Assembly: GCA_031274525.1 (NCBI GenBank)
Contig: JAISQA010000020.1
Location: 1-37,146, forward strand
Length of the DNA stretch: 37,146 nt
Direction: 5' to 3'
Source: Candidatus Margulisiibacteriota bacterium
GTDB lineage: Bacteria; Margulisbacteria; Termititenacia; Termititenacales; Termititenacaceae
Below the pieces are notes generated by a model. That model made no database searches and had not been told where the DNA came from. It worked only from the letters and a program-made list of their open reading frames with translations. Below, in pieces: positions 32,539-37,146 of this stretch. A program made the position numbers and the translations under genes. Within the stretch, counting starts at the first letter, position 1. Each line of letters opens with the position of its first letter.

Positions 32539-33519
32539 TTGCCTCGCACCTTCGAGCGCTCAGGGAATAGCGGTCCTGTAATTTCTGTCATAATCCCTGT
32601 CTACAATGTAGAATTATATCTGGACCGTTGTCTGGACAGTATAGTCCGGCAAACCTATCAAAATCTGGAAATTATCATCGTGGATGACGGTTCGACGGAT
32701 AATTCCGCGGAAATATACACTCGTTATGCCCGGCAGGATCCCCGGATAAAAATAGTAAAACAACCCAATCAAGGCCCTGCCGCCGCCAGGAATACCGGAC
32801 TGGAACAGGTTTCCGGCGATTATATTCATTTTATGGACAGCGACGATCATCTGATAGAAGCAGATTATTACGAGAAGCTGCTCTTTGCCGCGCTGGACTC
32901 CGGGGCGGATCTGGCCTGCAGCGGCTTTTTTCTGGAGGACAAGTGGCATACTCATCAGCACTCCCGGAGAATTTTGACTGATATTGACGAAAAAATATCT
33001 CTGGTGAAACTGAATTTTTGCGTCTGGATTTATTTATTCAGCACGGCACTGGTCAAAAGGCGCCGCCTGAGATTTGACGTCTCACTCTACGTCGCGGAAG
33101 ACATGCTTTTTTCTGTCGCTGCGGTATACTACGCGCGCAAGATAGCGCTGGCGCCGGAAACCACTTATTATCATCGGAATAATTCCGCGTCTATTTCCCG
33201 AAATCTGGCCCCGGGTCTCGAAGAAAAAAAACAGCGGGGACTGCGTCTGGCCTGGGAGAAAATTCGGGCTTTTTCCGAAAATCATTATCTGGGCAGAGAA
33301 TTTGAGGATTTTTTTTTATGGCGGAAAAAAAGAATCTTCAAATACAAGTTTTTCCAGATTACTTTCCTGAAAAAAGTTGTTTCTTTATATAAGATCAGCT
33401 GGTATTTGTTCGGTTTTTTGCCTGTTTTAGCCTACATTTACGTCAAGGAGCTGGATGAGTCCCTGCCGTTTTCTGACCCCCGTGATTGGCCGCATGCTGA
33501 CCGCGGTTTTTTGGGCTAG
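32539..33519 (+). CDS. GT2 family glycosyltransferase
   Basis: The 326-residue single-domain GT-A enzyme has ISVIIPVYNVELYLDRCLDS, IIIVDDGSTDNSAEI, AARNTGLEQVSGDYIHFMDS with the DSDD motif, and VAEDMLFSVAAVYYA as the acid/base region. The C-terminus is basic with a hydrophobic stretch (KISWYLFGFLPVLAYIYV), suggesting membrane association. A TTG start is used because GAAAGGAAA lies upstream and no in-frame ATG fits. It is related to domain 1 of the divergent tandem GT2 protein. The large fusion gene follows 7 nt after its stop. Confidence 0.88.
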   Translation: MPRTFERSGNSGPVISVIIPVYNVELYLDRCLDSIVRQTYQNLEIIIVDDGSTDNSAEIYTRYARQDPRIKIVKQPNQGPAAARNTGLEQVSGDYIHFMDSDDHLIEADYYEKLLFAALDSGADLACSGFFLEDKWHTHQHSRRILTDIDEKISLVKLNFCVWIYLFSTALVKRRRLRFDVSLYVAEDMLFSVAAVYYARKIALAPETTYYHRNNSASISRNLAPGLEEKKQRGLRLAWEKIRAFSENHYLGREFEDFFLWRKKRIFKYKFFQITFLKKVVSLYKISWYLFGFLPVLAYIYVKELDESLPFSDPRDWPHADRGFLG

Positions 33520-33526
33520 CCGTCTT

Positions 33527-36454
33527 ATGCCCCGGAAAGAACTCCCCATAATATATGTAACCGATGACGCTTACGTCATGCCCACCGGGGTATCAATTAC
33601 CTCTCTAATAAAAAACAAACACCCCCGGACAAGCTATAAGATATTTGTTTTAGGCGTAAATCTGTCCGACCAGCACAAAAAACTACTGGAAAGTCTATCG
33701 GCAGAGAACGCTGAAGTAAAAACACTGGCCCTTGCGGATAAGGATTATACATATGACATACACCCGTCTATCAATTATATTTCCAGGGCCACCTATGCCC
33801 GTTTTGACATCATAAATATCTTTAAAGAATATGCCGCTGTTCTTTATCTAGATGGAGACACCATAATCCAGACCGATCTCTCCAGTTTGTTTCTCATTAA
33901 TTTAGCGAATAACTATGCTGGAGTAGTGCGGGATATTTCCCTCGTATTTAATGATGGACGGCACCGGGATTACTTTAATGCCGGAGTTTTACTCCTGAAT
34001 CTAAAAAAACTGCGGGCCGAGCAGGTATATTCCCGTCTGCGGGAGCTGGCCGCCATGCATATGAATTTTCGTTTTAATGATCAGGATATTTTAAATATTG
34101 TCTTTTATAAAAAAGTTACTTTCTTGTCCCTTACCTACAATTACATTCCGCAGTCAATGGAAAAGGACACCCCCCCGCTGGAAGAAATTCTTTCGCTGTA
34201 TGAAATTGAATCTTCCGAATTAACCCGCATACGCCAGGCCCCGGCCATTGTGCATTACGCCGCGCCTGAAAAACCCTGGACGCATTTTCCTTTGAGTTTT
34301 ACAGAAGTCTGGGTCAACTATTATCGTCTATCCCCTACCAAAGTTTTGCCTATAAAAAGGAAACGGTATATCCCGATCCCGCCTTATATTAAAAGAGCCT
34401 GCCCGCTTTCTATAATAATCCTTGTAAACAACAATACGGACGCTTTAACAAACTGTATAAACCGGCTATTGGCGCAAACCGTAAAAAATCTGGAAATAAT
34501 TTGTATTGATAATGCCTCCGACGGCAGCTCAGGACATATACTCAAAGATCTTGCCAACAGGCAACCCGACCCCATAACTATATTTTATCCAAAAGGCGCC
34601 AGCCCCAATCCAGCCCGGAACAAAGCGCTGGAGATTGCCAGCGGAGAATATATCTGTTTTTTGGATCCTGCTGATTATTATGAACAGCCTCAGGCGCTGG
34701 AAATAATACTGCATACAGGCTGGGAGGAAAGAGCTGACTTGCTCAGCATTCACCGTTCAGACCAGGAGCAGGCGCCTGACCCTAAAACCGCCCGGAAAAA
34801 GGCGCCTTTTAATATTTCTATCATACAGCCCCGGGAATACGCGCTATCATCTTCTTTGCAAAGAAACATTTTCCGTAAAGAATTTCTGCTGGCTAATGCG
34901 ATCTGGTTTCCGGATTATTTAACCGGCGGAGAAACTGTTTTTCTGGCAAAAGTCCTGTCCCAGGCAGAACGTCTGGTGGACATCCCTCTGAATATCTATA
35001 TTCCGGAGTCCGCGCCGCCTAAAAATCAGTCCCAAATAATAGATTTTATGAAACACTATCTGGAAGTTACGCAAATTTTATGTGAAGACTACTTTAAGAA
35101 TACTTTGTCATCATACACGGAATATTTTATCCGGAAACTTAATGCCTTAAATCTGTCTTCCGCAGAGTTTACCAGCAGCGTTTTGGCGGCCTGTCAAAAC
35201 GATCTAAACTTAGTAAATACATTTTTAACCAGCTTGCGGCAAGAAACGCCGCCAAAGCGCCCGGACACGGAAGAGCAACAGCGCACAGCCCCCGTCCCGG
35301 CGCCGCCGGAGGCACAACCCTCATCGGAACGCTCAGCCCCCGGATTAGGAGAGCTTGTTTCCCGGGTTTCCCTGCGCCTGCGGGATCCTGTTTTTTATAA
35401 GGCGCTCAAAGCCCAGAATCTGTTCAGGAGGCCGGTGTGTTATGCTCCGGTAGCTTCTCTCCATTTCTCGTTTCATGGCTCCGTATATGCCTGCTGTTAT
35501 AATTATCAAGATGAATTAGGGCATTATCCTGAAAATAGCATCCGGCAGATCTGGCTTGGACAAAAGAGAGCCAGGCTGACAAAAAACCTCAACAATTATA
35601 AGTTTAATAATCTCTGCCAGCGCTGCCGCGGGCAAATATTAAACCAAAACGGCAATGTTTTTAGTTCTTACGATGAGCTGATGGCGCACGCCATCCCGGA
35701 ATATCCGTCCAGCCTGGTGTTTAATTTCGCCAATATCTGTAATCTCGAATGTATAATGTGCAGCGGGGTACAATCATCCAGCATTAGAAAAAACAGAGAA
35801 GCAGAGGCGGTGGAGCCTGTTCCTTACGATGAGGCTTTTGTCGAACAGCTGACCGAGTTTATTCCCCATTTGAAACACGCGAATTTTTTAGGCGGGGAAC
35901 CGTTTCTTTTTCCGCTACATTACAAAATCTGGCAGACCATCGCCCGGTTGAATAAAAATCTCCCTGTGTATGTAACATCTAACGGCAGTATTTACAATAA
36001 ACAGGTGCAGGCCGTGCTCGATAGTCTACCAAATTTACGTATCTTAATTTCTCTGGACTCCTTAAATAAAGCCACGTATGAATCTATACGTAAAAATGCC
36101 CGCTTTGAAACGGTCATGGAGAATGTGCAGCGCTGGATAGCCCAGGATAGGCTCGCCGGAATATGCATATGTCCCATGATCCAGAATGTTTATGAACTAC
36201 CTGCTTTAGCAAAATTTTGTGAAAAACATAACCTGAATTTTTGGTTAAATGTAGTGGATGGGCCTTTATCCTCAGTAGCCCCTGTGGCTGTTCCTGAATT
36301 CAGGCTGGCTACGCTGCCCTGCGAGCAGCTCCTGGCTATCATAGAAATGCTGGGAAAAACCGAGGCCGATTATGCTTCCCCAAGAATAAAAGCCACCCTT
36401 AGGGGATTTAAACAACAAATATTGTCTTATATCCAGAAAGACCCCGCCGCCTAA
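33527..36454 (+). CDS. Fusion of GT8, degenerate GT2 and twitch/radical SAM domains
   Basis: The 975-residue protein has three modules. Residues 1-270 are a GT8 enzyme: IIYVTDDAYVMPTGVSITSL, LYLDGDTIIQ with the DxD metal motif, DYFNAGVLLLNL and NDQDILN. Residues about 285-560 are GT2-like but with motif decay: LDPADYY replaces DxDD and TGGETVF replaces GED. A Pro/Glu/Ser-rich linker (about 580-625) leads to an N-terminal-type twitch domain (CYAPVASLHFSFHGSVYACC, LCQRC) and then a radical SAM core with CNLECIMC (about 738-745) and LGGEPFLFP. I prefer the ATG at 33527 to 33455, which would overlap the previous gene and add unrelated residues. The fusion ties glycosyl transfer to radical chemistry on what may be one substrate. 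Confidence 0.85.
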   Translation: MPRKELPIIYVTDDAYVMPTGVSITSLIKNKHPRTSYKIFVLGVNLSDQHKKLLESLSAENAEVKTLALADKDYTYDIHPSINYISRATYARFDIINIFKEYAAVLYLDGDTIIQTDLSSLFLINLANNYAGVVRDISLVFNDGRHRDYFNAGVLLLNLKKLRAEQVYSRLRELAAMHMNFRFNDQDILNIVFYKKVTFLSLTYNYIPQSMEKDTPPLEEILSLYEIESSELTRIRQAPAIVHYAAPEKPWTHFPLSFTEVWVNYYRLSPTKVLPIKRKRYIPIPPYIKRACPLSIIILVNNNTDALTNCINRLLAQTVKNLEIICIDNASDGSSGHILKDLANRQPDPITIFYPKGASPNPARNKALEIASGEYICFLDPADYYEQPQALEIILHTGWEERADLLSIHRSDQEQAPDPKTARKKAPFNISIIQPREYALSSSLQRNIFRKEFLLANAIWFPDYLTGGETVFLAKVLSQAERLVDIPLNIYIPESAPPKNQSQIIDFMKHYLEVTQILCEDYFKNTLSSYTEYFIRKLNALNLSSAEFTSSVLAACQNDLNLVNTFLTSLRQETPPKRPDTEEQQRTAPVPAPPEAQPSSERSAPGLGELVSRVSLRLRDPVFYKALKAQNLFRRPVCYAPVASLHFSFHGSVYACCYNYQDELGHYPENSIRQIWLGQKRARLTKNLNNYKFNNLCQRCRGQILNQNGNVFSSYDELMAHAIPEYPSSLVFNFANICNLECIMCSGVQSSSIRKNREAEAVEPVPYDEAFVEQLTEFIPHLKHANFLGGEPFLFPLHYKIWQTIARLNKNLPVYVTSNGSIYNKQVQAVLDSLPNLRILISLDSLNKATYESIRKNARFETVMENVQRWIAQDRLAGICICPMIQNVYELPALAKFCEKHNLNFWLNVVDGPLSSVAPVAVPEFRLATLPCEQLLAIIEMLGKTEADYASPRIKATLRGFKQQILSYIQKDPAA

Positions 36455-36479
36455 AATGTCTAAACCCTATTTACGGATT

Positions 36480-36632
36480 TTACAGTCCCATTTTAGACAG
36501 AGGGCTTATTCTGTGGAACAAAAACACAGAGCACCAGGTCAGACTCTCTAGCTCCGCAGCAGGCAGCCCGGCAATTTCCTGTATTTGCTCCAGAGATATA
36601 TTCACTACATAGAATGGCAAGCAGACAAAATA
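36480..36632 (-). pseudogene. Remnant of another Rpn-type gene C-terminus
   Basis: Directly after the Rpn stop an open stretch on the minus strand reads NISLEQIQEIAGLPAAELES, matching the end pattern of Rpn proteins (the intact gene ends MPVTQISEYTGLSAAEIERL). It has no start codon context and runs on to unrelated residues. It is probably the tail of a second Rpn copy lost by recombination. It fills the gap between the fusion gene and the Rpn gene; an 8-bp inverted repeat (TGTCTAAA...TTTAGACA, 36457-36500 region) lies within the gap. Confidence 0.5.
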
Positions 36633-36636
36633 TTAA

Positions 36637-37146
36637 CTATAGTCTTTCTATCTCCGCCGCGGACAGACCGGTATATTCGCTGATCTGGGTTACGGGCATA
36701 CCGGCGTGTTTCATTTTGCGCGCGCTGGTTTTGATGGCTTCCCGACGGCCTTTTTCTAAACCCTGTTCCAGTCCTTCTTTCAGCCCCTTTTCCAGACCTT
36801 TTTGCTCGCCTTCGTTTAATCCCTCCTGTTTGCCTTCAAGCAATCCTTCCTGTCTGGCATCAAAGAGCCGGCTGTTCCAGTCGCTCAGGCCCATCTCCCG
36901 CATCTGATAAGCACGCAACGCCTCATCATCAGCGGACACATAGGTTATCCTTTTCTGCGCTTCCTGTATCGCTTTGTCCATATTTATTATCTCCTCTAAA
37001 GTCTTTTCTGGCGTGCTCTTATCAAAGAACGCCAGCCACCTCTGCAAAGGGTCGCCCTCTATATCTTTCTTAATTATACTCCGCCATTTTACCATGTCCA
37101 CAAAATGGATCTCCAGCGCATCTGTCAAAAAACACTCCTTATGCGT
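36637..37146 (-). CDS. Rpn-family PD-(D/E)XK nuclease, C-terminal part (cut by the window edge)
   Basis: This continues in frame from the part at 1-545 when the 119-bp overlap is joined. It holds the conserved LTDALEIHFVDMVKWR and DPLQRWLAFFDKSTPEK segments. A charged tail of repeated EGxxxG units (EGLLEGKQEGLNEGEQKG...) follows, ending in the helical ISEYTGLSAAEIERL typical of the family. Either part alone would be an incomplete nuclease. Confidence 0.9.
   Translation of the reverse strand, partial: THKECFLTDALEIHFVDMVKWRSIIKKDIEGDPLQRWLAFFDKSTPEKTLEEIINMDKAIQEAQKRITYVSADDEALRAYQMREMGLSDWNSRLFDARQEGLLEGKQEGLNEGEQKGLEKGLKEGLEQGLEKGRREAIKTSARKMKHAGMPVTQISEYTGLSAAEIERL
37028..37146. repeat. 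Terminal direct repeat, right copy
   Basis: Identical to bases 1-119; see the left copy. Closing the contig here gives a 37,027-bp circle. Confidence 0.95.

Noticed and set aside
33455-33526. Earlier ATG for the GT8/radical SAM fusion
   Set aside because: It would overlap the GT2 gene by 65 nt and add 24 residues unlike GT8 N-termini. The ATG at 33527 lies just before the first conserved strand.

Overview
The window looks like chromosomal DNA of an anaerobic, probably Gram-negative-type bacterium from a poorly sampled lineage. It pairs ordinary housekeeping genes (guaB-guaA, hrcA-grpE-dnaK-dnaJ, aroC, ychF, tsaB, a full three-domain nifU) with many radical SAM enzymes, an Rpn-family nuclease and structured intergenic repeats. 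The phylum cannot be fixed from the sequence. The first and last 119 bases are identical, and joining them restores one intact Rpn gene, so the contig closes into a 37,027-bp circle. Given the housekeeping content, this is more likely an assembly loop through a repeated nuclease gene than a real replicon.

Layout. 1-1.1 kb: N-terminal part of the Rpn gene and a repeat-rich gap. 1.1-5.7 kb: fumarase alpha subunit (+), convergent with the guaB-guaA-alkD operon (-). 5.8-7.6 kb: a palindromic element, a membrane protein, an Anbu-type proteasome homologue and an XRE regulator. 7.7-11.1 kb: two related XRE/tail-collar modules in inverted orientation flanking a DUF3800 gene and tsaB. 11.1-16.8 kb: a membrane zinc protease and the heat-shock operon, headed by a CIRCE-like operator. 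17.1-22.7 kb: aroC, a TIM-barrel-like cysteine protein, ychF and nifU, separated by palindromic elements. 22.9-36.5 kb: an accessory island. 36.5-37.1 kb: C-terminal part of the Rpn gene.

The island is the most novel part. Two phage-tail-fibre-like proteins are followed by a radical SAM/SPASM enzyme translationally coupled (ATGA) to an Asn/Tyr/His/Cys-rich protein, a small CxxC...CxxC protein, and three more overlapping radical SAM genes. Three glycosyltransferase genes follow, then a giant GT8 / degenerate GT2 / twitch-radical SAM fusion. I infer a system that makes fibre-like or repeat-rich surface proteins and modifies them by radical chemistry and perhaps glycosylation. The tail-collar proteins at 7.7 and 10.8 kb share a short N-terminal motif with the island fibre proteins, so the two loci may be related.

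Two genome-scale traits also stand out. Nine genes have a -10 box 5-6 nt before the start codon and no Shine-Dalgarno sequence, which predicts leaderless mRNAs, mostly for housekeeping or operon-leading genes; most accessory genes have clear Shine-Dalgarno sequences. Intergenic palindromic repeats (five clear members of one superfamily) show paired base changes in opposite arms, which points to a maintained secondary structure or to arm-to-arm correction.
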